The notes beneath the pieces are model-generated. The model did no database searches. It saw only the letters and a list, made by a program, of their open reading frames with translations, and was not told the DNA's origin. Shown here in pieces: positions 1-5,437 of a stretch of 9,395 bases of DNA. The stretch's first letter is position 1. Every line of letters starts with the position of its first letter. This DNA is from Candidatus Colwellbacteria bacterium CG10_big_fil_rev_8_21_14_0_10_41_28 (lineage in GTDB: Bacteria > Patescibacteriota > Minisyncoccia > UBA6257 > Colwellbacteraceae): NCBI GenBank assembly GCA_002773755.1, contig PFAG01000022.1:3267-12661 (forward strand). The letters are read 5' to 3'. The position numbers and the translations under genes are program-made.

Positions 1-2
1 AA

Positions 3-8
3 TATCCT
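3..8 (+). promoter_or_regulatory. Possible -10 box for tRNA-Arg
   Basis: TATCCT matches four of six bases of the TATAAT consensus and ends 8 bases before the first base of the tRNA, a sensible distance for a short-leader tRNA transcript. The -35 region would lie outside the window, so the promoter cannot be confirmed. The tRNA could equally be read from an upstream gene. Confidence 0.28.
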
Positions 9-16
9 GTAGATAG

Positions 17-90
17 GTCCTCGTAGCTCAGTTGGATAGAGCGTCAGTTTGCGGAACTGAAGGCCGCAGGTTCAAATCCTGCCGAGGACA
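17..90 (+). tRNA. tRNA-Arg, anticodon GCG
   Basis: All four arms fold without mismatches. The acceptor stem pairs 17-23 with 83-89 (GTCCTCG/CGAGGAC). The D stem is GCTC 26-29 with GAGC 39-42. The anticodon stem is 44-48 with 56-60 around the loop TTGCGGA. The T stem is GCAGG 66-70 with CCTGC 78-82 around TTCAAAT. The loop places GCG at 34-36, which reads CGC and, by G:U wobble, CGU. The D loop has A just after the GG pair (A20), a known arginine identity base, and the discriminator is A90. CCA is not encoded: the next bases are CAT, so it must be added by a nucleotidyltransferase. Most bacteria read these codons with tRNA-Arg(ACG), deaminated to ICG by TadA, so an encoded GCG is unusual. Confidence 0.94.
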
Positions 91-99
91 CATCTCTTG

Positions 100-109
100 A
101 AGGAAGGAG
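100..109 (+). promoter_or_regulatory. Strong but displaced Shine-Dalgarno-like sequence
   Basis: AAGGAAGGAG is purine-rich and close to the anti-16S consensus, but it ends 29 bases before the ATG at 139. No ATG, GTG or TTG lies at normal spacing. A weak stem could pair 108-114 (AGCTAAT) with 128-131 plus 136-138 (ATTA and GCT, with a 4-base bulge), which would bring the purine tract close to the ATG. That is speculative; the tract may be chance. Confidence 0.3.
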
Positions 110-138
110 CTAATACGTATATCTTTTATTAATAGGCT

Positions 139-330
139 ATGCCTAAGGAAACAATACAATCTATCGTCAGCGTAATAGTCCTTGTGGTCATATTCCTGAC
201 TGGACTATACCTGTTTGCAGAGTATAAGCAGGGTCGGTATAAATCAGCTGGAGATCCTAACTTTATAGGACCAACTGGCCAACCCTTCACGGAGGGGCCA
301 GATAGCGCACCACCTGGATCAATCCAGTAG
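139..330 (+). CDS. Small single-pass membrane protein, unknown function (63 aa)
   Basis: I do not recognise the family. Residues 7-27 form one hydrophobic membrane segment after a short N-terminus with one Lys. The remaining ~35 residues are hydrophilic and rich in Gly, Pro, Asp and Ser (GPTGQPF, SAPPGS), which suggests a short flexible tail, probably outside the cell. ATG 139 is the first possible start, because an in-frame TAG lies at 133-135. It is wedged between two tRNA genes: the stop TAG ends 1 base before tRNA-Gly, so processing of tRNA ends would cut directly at its 3' border. Small membrane proteins with Pro/Gly tails occur in Patescibacteria in my recollection, but no function can be assigned. 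The open frame, clear membrane segment and tight fit between neighbours support a real gene. Confidence 0.6.
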   Translation: MPKETIQSIVSVIVLVVIFLTGLYLFAEYKQGRYKSAGDPNFIGPTGQPFTEGPDSAPPGSIQ

Positions 331-331
331 C

Positions 332-405
332 GCGGGAGTCGTATAGTGGTAATACGTCAGCCTTCCAAGCTGAGAACGCGGGTTCGATTCCCGTCTCCCG
401 CTCCA
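332..405 (+). tRNA. tRNA-Gly, anticodon UCC, CCA encoded
   Basis: The acceptor stem pairs 332-338 (GCGGGAG) with 395-401 (CTCCCGC). The D stem is GTAT 341-344 with ATAC 352-355. The anticodon stem is TCAGC 357-361 with GCTGA 369-373 around CTTCCAA. The T stem is 378-382 with 390-394 (one G:U pair) around TTCGATT. The anticodon TCC reads GGA and GGG. The discriminator is T402, as expected for bacterial glycine tRNAs, and CCA is encoded at 403-405, unlike in the tRNA-Arg upstream. The final A is also the first base of the next gene's ATG. The tRNA begins 1 base after the stop codon of the preceding small gene, so it is probably excised from a transcript that also carries mRNA. Confidence 0.96.
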
Positions 406-746
406 TGAATGTCAGATTAGTAACACTATTAATAGGAATTGTATTGGCAGGTTCTTTCGCGGCCTATAATCTTTTCTCTGAAGACAATCTCTCAGAGCCG
501 GCCCAGATGGTAAATTATTCCATGCCTAGGGAAGAGGTGGAGCTGGAGGAGAAAGAGCCTCAGGAGGCAGAAATACCTCAAAATGAGGTGTCTAAAGAAG
601 AGGACGAACTTCAAGAAGAAGATCCTGTGACTGAAGTGGAACTAATCCTCGAGGGATTTGATAAGATGAAAGAGGAGTACACCTCTTTAGACGGCCTTAA
701 TCCTTTTGCAGAACAAGTGCCGAAGTCATCAGAAGAGGGTAACTAA
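405..746 (+). CDS. Membrane-anchored acidic protein, unknown function (113 aa)
   Basis: No family recognised. The N-terminus (MNVR then a hydrophobic run, residues 5-24) is a signal anchor or signal peptide. Residues 25-75 are very Glu-rich (EEVELEEKEPQEAE), probably an extended acidic linker. Residues 77-105 could form a short helical domain (VELILEGFDKMKEEY) ending in NPFAEQVP. The start at 405 is chosen because the membrane segment begins right there and no other ATG, GTG or TTG precedes it; a later start (TTG near 444) would destroy the segment. The ATG shares its A with the CCA end of tRNA-Gly and the upstream bases contain no Shine-Dalgarno, so translation must be leaderless or must use the unprocessed transcript. 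The sigma factor gene begins 22 bases downstream, suggesting a shared operon and perhaps an envelope-sensing role. Confidence 0.65.
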   Translation: MNVRLVTLLIGIVLAGSFAAYNLFSEDNLSEPAQMVNYSMPREEVELEEKEPQEAEIPQNEVSKEEDELQEEDPVTEVELILEGFDKMKEEYTSLDGLNPFAEQVPKSSEEGN

Positions 747-768
747 TAACACTACTAATTCGTTTTAA

Positions 769-1302
769 ATGTTAGAGGGTGAAGAAAACCTCGTAGAAGA
801 AGCTAAGCAGGGTAATCCCGAGGCTTTTGGTCAACTCTACGATCACTACTTACCTAAGATATATAGGTTTGTGCTGATTAAGGTGGCATATCGTGAACAG
901 GCAGAAGATATCACCCAGCAGACGTTCTTTAAGGCCTGGAGGAGCATGAAGCGTTATCAGAGTAAGGGATATCCATTTGGAAGTTGGCTTTATAGGATTG
1001 CCAGAAACTCGGTTATAGACCATTACCGTAAAACAAAGGAGGAGGTTGATATAGAGAATGTATCAGAGGAAATCCTTGGGGTTGATAACACATTAAGCCA
1101 AAATTTGGACTCTAAGTTTGAGTGGGAGACGATCCTCAAATCAATAAAGAGTTTGAATGATATAGAGCAGGATGTTCTAATCATGCGATTCGTTGAGGAT
1201 ATGCAGCACAGCGAAGTAGCTAGGGTTGTAGATAAAAGCGAAAATGCCGTTAAGGTGATCCAGCACAGAGCAATAAAGAAGCTAGAAGAAAGACTAAAAT
1301 GA
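769..1302 (+). CDS. ECF-type sigma-70 family RNA polymerase sigma factor (177 aa)
   Basis: Directs RNA polymerase core to a dedicated set of promoters. Sigma region 2 spans about residues 18-88: the AFGQLYDHYLPKIYRF helix, the conserved ED.TQQTFFKAWRS core (46-59), and region 2.3/2.4 PFGSWLYRIARNSVIDHYRK (69-88). A variable linker (89-125) leads to region 4 (about 127-175): L..IEQDVLIMRFVEDMQHSEVA, then the recognition helix ending in AVKVIQHRAIKKLEERL. The length is usual for ECF factors, with no region 1 or 3. No clear Shine-Dalgarno precedes the ATG. The stop TGA overlaps the next ATG (ATGA, 1299-1302), so the two proteins are probably translationally coupled, the usual layout for a sigma factor and its membrane anti-sigma factor. 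Its regulon cannot be read from this window. The UGA stop fits the standard bacterial code. Confidence 0.95.
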   Translation: MLEGEENLVEEAKQGNPEAFGQLYDHYLPKIYRFVLIKVAYREQAEDITQQTFFKAWRSMKRYQSKGYPFGSWLYRIARNSVIDHYRKTKEEVDIENVSEEILGVDNTLSQNLDSKFEWETILKSIKSLNDIEQDVLIMRFVEDMQHSEVARVVDKSENAVKVIQHRAIKKLEERLK

Positions 1303-1730
1303 ACGAACAGCAGCTTATAAAACAACTTAATAGCTTGAAAGAGATTAGACCCGATGAAGGGTTTGCTTCAACGTTGAAGGCTCAGCTAGCAATAGAGGAG
1401 ATGGACTCAAGCAGGTTTTATCTATTATCACAAAGTCTTGTATCAAGCTTCTCTGTTGGGGTGGCAATATTACTATTCATTTTCATTGCTTTGGGTGGTG
1501 TGGCCAACACATTAAAGGGACCTCTATTCCCTACCCTAGAGGGAGTTGATAAGAATACTCTCGCAAGCGAGGCAAGCGATATTCAGAATAAGATTGATAA
1601 GAGTATAAATGATGTCGACTATCTATCAGAAGACAGAAAGCTAGCAAGAGCCAACATTTCAGACACTTCCTATGAGAGTTCTGAGGATGAGGAAATAGAT
1701 CAATTGCTAGAAGATGCAATTAGCTACTAA
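1299..1730 (+). CDS. Single-pass membrane protein, probable anti-sigma factor (143 aa)
   Basis: Inferred to bind and hold the upstream sigma factor at the membrane. Residues 1-45 are cytoplasmic and helical (LIKQLNSLKEIRPDEGFASTL), 48-70 form one membrane segment, and 71-143 form an acidic, probably extracytoplasmic tail ending in ESSEDEEIDQLLEDA. No His-x3-Cys-x2-Cys zinc anti-sigma signature is present; the protein has no cysteine. The assignment therefore rests on position (4-bp ATGA overlap with the sigma gene), topology, and the resemblance of the N-terminal 'LKxIRPD' stretch to the short N-terminus of membrane proteins often encoded after Patescibacterial sigma factors (from memory). 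The stop TAA overlaps the next ATG by 1 base (TAATG), so sigma factor, this protein and the secreted protein form a coupled trio. It could instead be an unrelated membrane protein. Confidence 0.62.
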   Translation: MNEQQLIKQLNSLKEIRPDEGFASTLKAQLAIEEMDSSRFYLLSQSLVSSFSVGVAILLFIFIALGGVANTLKGPLFPTLEGVDKNTLASEASDIQNKIDKSINDVDYLSEDRKLARANISDTSYESSEDEEIDQLLEDAISY

Positions 1731-2683
1731 TGATTAAGAATATTTTTAAATTGATGATGGTTGCGATGGTTCTTTTGGGCCCTGTTTCTGCATATGCTCA
1801 AACACCAGACCTGTTTAATAAACTCGCTGTGGCAGAGGATCTTTCCGAGCAGGAGAGGTTGGTAAAGAAGGTTAGTTTAACAGAGAACGCTCTAAATCAG
1901 GCTGTTGCAAGAGTTGAGAAGATTGAAACAGATCTTAATGCTCTTACGTTTGCAGAAAATTCTAAGGAGACTACTTCAAGGCAAGCCTTTTTAGCTGATA
2001 TGGAAAGTCATAAAAACTTCTATAATCAAAAATTGGAAACGCTAAGTCAGATAGGGTCACTTTCTGATGTAAACACCCTAATCCAAGAGATTATCGATTA
2101 CAGAGAGACTGTTTATTCTCCTGCTACTAAATCTGCTCTCGAATTTCTGTTGGTTTTTTCATACAGCCCAACTGCCCTAGAAACAGCTAACAACAGACTA
2201 TCAAAGATTTCTGAAGATCTCACAAAACTGACAAGACTAAATCTCATAGAGCGAGAAGAGTTCTCAGCCCTAATATCAGAAGCCGAAACAAAGTTAACGG
2301 GGGCAGAAAGGCTACAAGCAATATCAAGAGCCAAACTTTTGGGAGAAGAGTTTATAGAGGAAATTATAGAGAACACTACATCTACTGAAGAAATTATTAT
2401 TGAAGAAACACTTAACGAAACCGAACTTATGCTAGATGTGACAACATCCACAGAGATTATAGATAGCACACCATCTATAGAAGAACTTGTCCCCGAAGAA
2501 AGTCCTGAGCTCAGCTTAGAAACATTAAACGCATTGGGCCCTCTTGACCTAGCTCAAATGAGCTTGGATCTAATCAAAGATGTTTACTCCACTTTCATGG
2601 AAGCTGGAGATAGGATAAAAACTATTTTAGGGATAGTGGATCCAATAGAAGAAGCTACTGAGCCTGAAGATGCTGCTCAATAA
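1730..2683 (+). CDS. Secreted helical protein of unknown function, sigma-linked (317 aa)
   Basis: Residues 1-23 are a classic Sec signal peptide: MIKNIFK, a hydrophobic core, and an AYA|Q cleavage site after residue 23. No lipobox is present. Residues 35-205 are almost wholly helical and amphipathic with likely coiled coils (SEQERLVKKVSLTENALNQA; NRLSKISEDLTKLTRLN). Residues 210-260 are a Glu/Thr/Ser/Ile-rich low-complexity stretch (TTSTEEIIIEET; TTSTEIIDSTPSIEEL), probably disordered. Residues 262-300 form a last helical segment. The DUF5667 signature often seen downstream of Patescibacterial sigma factors is not evident. Coupled to the putative anti-sigma gene through TAATG, it is the last gene before the terminator. 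It may be a sensor partner or a product of the envelope response. Function unknown; the gene itself is secure. Confidence 0.8.
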   Translation: MIKNIFKLMMVAMVLLGPVSAYAQTPDLFNKLAVAEDLSEQERLVKKVSLTENALNQAVARVEKIETDLNALTFAENSKETTSRQAFLADMESHKNFYNQKLETLSQIGSLSDVNTLIQEIIDYRETVYSPATKSALEFLLVFSYSPTALETANNRLSKISEDLTKLTRLNLIEREEFSALISEAETKLTGAERLQAISRAKLLGEEFIEEIIENTTSTEEIIIEETLNETELMLDVTTSTEIIDSTPSIEELVPEESPELSLETLNALGPLDLAQMSLDLIKDVYSTFMEAGDRIKTILGIVDPIEEATEPEDAAQ

Positions 2684-2685
2684 GT

Positions 2686-2733
2686 AAAGAGCCCCCTATA
2701 AAAAGAAAAGGAGCCCTGATGGGGCTCTTTTTC
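2686..2733. terminator. Bidirectional intrinsic terminator between convergent genes
   Basis: GAGCCC 2711-2716 pairs with GGGCTC 2722-2727 around a short loop. The stem extends through A/T pairs to 2705 and 2733, and a T run (2728-2732) gives rightward termination. Read leftward, the same hairpin is followed by CTTTTCTTTTT, suiting the HU gene. A second 5' arm, AAAGAGCCCC at 2686-2695, matches GGGGCTCTTT at 2721-2730 perfectly over 10 bp, so two mutually exclusive hairpins are possible. The element lies between the stops at 2683 and 2754. Confidence 0.9.
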
Positions 2734-2753
2734 TACTTATAGTAAGAATACTC

Positions 2754-3029
2754 TTACGCGACTGCGTCCTTTAGGCCTTTTCCTGCGCTAAATTTTGGCA
2801 CAGTTTTAGCAGCGATTTGAATCTTCTCACCAGTCCTTGGGTTTACCCCCTGACGAGCAGATCTGTGTGAAACCTTAAAGGTTCCAAAGCCTGTTAGGGC
2901 TACGTCTTCACCTTTGCTCATAGCTTTGGTGATAACCTCAAACACAGCATCTACTGCTGCCTCTGCATCTTTTTTGGTCTCAAGACCCGCAGTGGACATT
3001 ACTTCTTCAACTAATTCAGTCTTTTTCAT
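2754..3029 (-). CDS. hup: HU family DNA-binding protein (91 aa)
   Basis: Small histone-like protein that binds and bends DNA as a dimer and compacts the nucleoid. The usual HU length of about 90 residues and the full fold are present: helical dimer core (residues 3-44, KTELVEEVMSTAGL...AVFEVITKAM), the GFGTFKV strand (48-53), then the DNA-binding arm with NPRTGE (63-68), whose proline (P64) is the intercalating residue. The C-terminus VPKFSAGKGLKDAV (77-90) is typical. The residue before NP is Val where Arg is common in proteobacterial HU. The start MKKTEL is at the normal family position. Expression is probably from its own extended -10 promoter at 3087-3095; no good Shine-Dalgarno is visible. 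It is the last gene of the leftward block. IHF subunits share this fold, but HU is the simpler call. Confidence 0.96.
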   Translation of the reverse strand: MKKTELVEEVMSTAGLETKKDAEAAVDAVFEVITKAMSKGEDVALTGFGTFKVSHRSARQGVNPRTGEKIQIAAKTVPKFSAGKGLKDAVA

Positions 3030-3086
3030 TAGTTAATTTTTAATGTTTAAACGACCTTTTTAATCGTTAATCTTTAACACGTGCTT

Positions 3087-3095
3087 ATTATACCA
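3087..3095 (-). promoter_or_regulatory. Extended -10 promoter for the HU gene
   Basis: On the minus strand the sequence is TGGTATAAT: a perfect TATAAT with the upstream TG of an extended -10. No good -35 stands out (TTGTAG is too far upstream). The predicted start near 3080 gives a leader of about 50 bases. The site lies in the only AT-rich gap (3030-3123) between rny and the HU gene. Confidence 0.65.
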
Positions 3096-3123
3096 AAAAA
3101 TGGCTTAAATACTACAATATGCT

Positions 3124-4644
3124 CTATTTAGCATATTCAGTGGCTCGAGTCTCACGAATAACGTTAACTTTTATCTCTCCTGGATAGTTCATATCTGATT
3201 GAATTTTGTGGGCTATATCCCTAGCCAATTGAAGGGCTCCAAAGTCATCGATCTTCTCGGGGACTACAAAAACTCTTAGTTCTCTGCCTGCTGAGACGGC
3301 ATATGACTGCTTAACTCCATCAAAACTACCCGCTATCTTCTCAAGATCATCTAATCTCTTTATGTAGTTTTCTACCGTTCCTCCTCTAGCCCCTGGTCTG
3401 GCTGCAGAGATGATATCAGCCGTTGTAACAACAAAAGCTTCTGGTGTTGAGTGTGGATAGTCGTCGTGATGAGACTCCATTGCCTTTATAACCTCGTCTG
3501 AAACCCCATATTTTTTAAGAATCTTTCTTCCTATTTCTACATGGGTCCCCTCAACCTCATGGTCAATTGCCTTGCCTATGTCGTGAAGTAATGCTCCCTT
3601 CTTAGTCACCTCTACATTAATTCCAAGTTCAGTAGCTATCATCCCTGCGATGTGGGCCATTTCAATCGAATGGGTTAGCACATTTTGGCCGTAACTGGTC
3701 CTAAAGTTAAGTCTTCCAAGCAGGTGAATAATCTCTTTAGGAAGATCGAAGATGCCTATCTCATATGCGGCCTCTTCCCCAATCTCATACATTCTTTTAT
3801 CTAACTCTCCCTTAGCTTCATCAACTTTCTCTTCGATTTTTGCTGGCTGAATACGACCGTCTTTAATTAATTTCTGAAGAGTTAACCTGGCTATCTCTCT
3901 CCTTAAAGGATCGAATGATGAGATGAGGATAGTATCGGGTGTTTCATCGATTATTACCTCTGCTCCAGTTAATCTTTCTATAGTTTTAATGTTTCTACCC
4001 TCCCTACCTATAATCTTCCCTTTTAGGTCCTCCGAGGGAAGAGTGAAGGTTGAGGTTGTAAGATCTGATATGTGCTCTCTTGCATATCTTTGAATTGCAT
4101 TGGTAATGATCTCTAGGCCCTGTTTTTCAATCTCCTCTCTTCTGTCAGTAGCTAGTTTGTGGACTGTTTGGTTAAGATCATCTTTGTACTGTTCTTTAAT
4201 CTGTTCAACAAGACCCTCTTTAGCCTCTTCTTTTGAAAGGCCGGATAGGGTGCTTAGCTCGTTACTGATTTTATCTCTTAACTGTTTTATCTCCTCCTCA
4301 GATTCGGTAATAGACTCCTTCTCTTTATTAAGAAGCTCTTGGAGACCTTCTATCTTAGCCTCCTTCTCTTCTAAATTCTTCTCCTTCCCTATAAGACGTT
4401 CTTCTATTTTGGAAATAGAGGCCTTTCTCTCTTTCTCCTCTTCTCTGGCTTCGTCGAGAAGAGCAACTGCCTTGTTTTTCGCTTCTAAAATAATCTCTTG
4501 GGCCTGCGTTTTAAGGTTAAGTGATTCTTCTTTTAGTCTAGTCTCTAGAGAGTTCCTGTTCCTTATAGCTATTGCTTGCCTGACGAAGTAGCCCACAGCT
4601 AACCCACCCAAGCCAACTAGAGCCAGAAATACTGTTTGATTCAT
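3124..4644 (-). CDS. rny: Ribonuclease Y (506 aa)
   Basis: Membrane-anchored endoribonuclease that starts mRNA decay in bacteria lacking or supplementing RNase E. Residues 4-21 are the N-terminal membrane anchor. Residues 30-175 are a long Lys/Glu-rich coiled coil. A KH RNA-binding domain follows, with GKIIGREGRNIK at 209-220. The HD phosphohydrolase domain has THSIEMAH at 324-331, the metal-binding pair HD at 354-355 in LLHDIGKA, H368, HHDD at 392-395 and D410. The C-terminal region ends at 506 with the expected NYPGEIKVNVIRE. Length and domain order match the family (about 510-520 aa) and all key residues are present. The start puts the anchor at the extreme N-terminus as expected. A strong promoter (TTGACA/GATAAT) lies directly upstream, with a repeat that overlaps the start codon. 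The gene follows the membrane protein by 73 bases. Confidence 0.98.
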   Translation of the reverse strand: MNQTVFLALVGLGGLAVGYFVRQAIAIRNRNSLETRLKEESLNLKTQAQEIILEAKNKAVALLDEAREEEKERKASISKIEERLIGKEKNLEEKEAKIEGLQELLNKEKESITESEEEIKQLRDKISNELSTLSGLSKEEAKEGLVEQIKEQYKDDLNQTVHKLATDRREEIEKQGLEIITNAIQRYAREHISDLTTSTFTLPSEDLKGKIIGREGRNIKTIERLTGAEVIIDETPDTILISSFDPLRREIARLTLQKLIKDGRIQPAKIEEKVDEAKGELDKRMYEIGEEAAYEIGIFDLPKEIIHLLGRLNFRTSYGQNVLTHSIEMAHIAGMIATELGINVEVTKKGALLHDIGKAIDHEVEGTHVEIGRKILKKYGVSDEVIKAMESHHDDYPHSTPEAFVVTTADIISAARPGARGGTVENYIKRLDDLEKIAGSFDGVKQSYAVSAGRELRVFVVPEKIDDFGALQLARDIAHKIQSDMNYPGEIKVNVIRETRATEYAK

Positions 4645-4684
4645 GATTCATATTTAAGTTTTTGTTCATTGGACTATGAATCAA
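4636..4684 (-). repeat. Inverted and tandem 9-mer repeat over the rny start
   Basis: TATGAATCA at 4675-4683 (plus strand) is a perfect inverted copy of 4644-4652 with 22 bases between. A second copy, 4636-4644, sits head-to-tail with the first and contains the start codon (ATGAATCAA, Met-Asn-Gln); it too pairs over 9 bp with 4676-4684. The arms flank the predicted transcription start, so this could be an operator or alternative RNA hairpins that hide the start codon. Confidence 0.5.
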
Positions 4685-4685
4685 T

Positions 4686-4713
4686 ATTATCTTCCCGCTA
4701 GCTGTTTTGTCAA
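4686..4713 (-). promoter_or_regulatory. Sigma-70-like promoter for rny
   Basis: On the minus strand, TTGACA (4708-4713, perfect -35) is followed after 16 bases by GATAAT (4686-4691, five of six bases). The predicted transcription start is near 4677-4680, giving a leader of about 35 bases. It lies immediately downstream of the membrane protein stop, so rny can be expressed apart from clpB. Confidence 0.7.
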
Positions 4714-4717
4714 AGAT

Positions 4718-5437
4718 CTAGATAAGTATCCAGGCAGAGAATAGAGATACCACGAGAGATATTCCCCCAAAGATTCCTAAATCTTTATATATATTCTGTT
4801 TGTTAAACCTATTTTTTAGGTGGTGCACAAGAAGATTGTGCGAGAACATAGTTGCCAGAGTTATGAATGAGGTTCCTATTATGAATATGGTTGGGAGAAA
4901 TGAGGTTACCCATACCATCTGGATAGCTATCATAGATTCTATGACTGATATCAGATTGGAGGTGTTTTTATCGACCTCAGTATTTATTTGATAGAACTCT
5001 TTGAAGAGGAAGAATATTAAAATGAAGTAGACTATCTGAGAAAGAAGACCCATAACCACTAGGGCTGTTAATCCAAAAAAGGCTAGAACATGGAAAAGGT
5101 GATATACGTGATTTCTTTTAAGGAACACTAGATTCTTCACACCGAAGATCATGTATCCCATTAAAATGAGTATTAGATTTAGATAAAAACCACTAGCATC
5201 TCCTATTTTAGGCGCAAGAGTTATTACTGTTAGGAGAGAAATTGCCGAAGCCCAGTACTTTGTTGTGTTGATCGCCGGCCGAAGATATAGAAAAAGAAAG
5301 ATCAAAATAAGACTGATCAGTTTCAGAAAGCCATAGCTATCACCTCTAAACCAGAATAGGGCTAGTCCGAAGATTGAAGTCTTAAGCAGTAACGCTAATG
5401 CCGGACTTCTTAGAACTGATCTTAATTTTGCTTCCAT
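4718..5437 (-). CDS. Polytopic membrane protein, unknown function (239 aa)
   Basis: I do not recognise the family. The protein is mostly hydrophobic, with about seven to eight predicted membrane segments near residues 12-30, 36-53, 62-75, 84-100, 112-130, 131-147, 181-199 and 219-238. A longer polar loop lies near 148-165 (KEFYQINTEVDKNTSN) and a basic loop near 204-218 (VHHLKNRFNKQN). Histidines cluster in NHVYHLFH (109-116), possibly at a membrane face. The start ATG at 5437 is the only usable one before the first membrane segment and is preceded by GGAGG. It overlaps the end of clpB by 56 bp in another frame, implying translational coupling and co-expression with the chaperone. No catalytic motif is visible. 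It might be a membrane partner or substrate-related factor, but that is only an inference from position. Confidence 0.8.
   Translation of the reverse strand: MEAKLRSVLRSPALALLLKTSIFGLALFWFRGDSYGFLKLISLILIFLFLYLRPAINTTKYWASAISLLTVITLAPKIGDASGFYLNLILILMGYMIFGVKNLVFLKRNHVYHLFHVLAFFGLTALVVMGLLSQIVYFILIFFLFKEFYQINTEVDKNTSNLISVIESMIAIQMVWVTSFLPTIFIIGTSFITLATMFSHNLLVHHLKNRFNKQNIYKDLGIFGGISLVVSLFSAWILI

Noticed and set aside
97..123. A sigma-70 promoter after tRNA-Arg (TTGAAG with TATATC)
   Set aside because: Spacing is only 15 bases and both boxes are weak; the fit is no better than expected by chance in AT-rich sequence.
1023..1325. A 100-codon minus-strand frame opposite the sigma factor gene
   Set aside because: Low-complexity Ser/Leu/Phe composition typical of an antisense shadow; no promoter or start signal.
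1730..2683. Assigning DUF5667 to the secreted protein
   Set aside because: Gene order fits, but I cannot see the family's characteristic motif; the helices and acidic linker alone do not support it.
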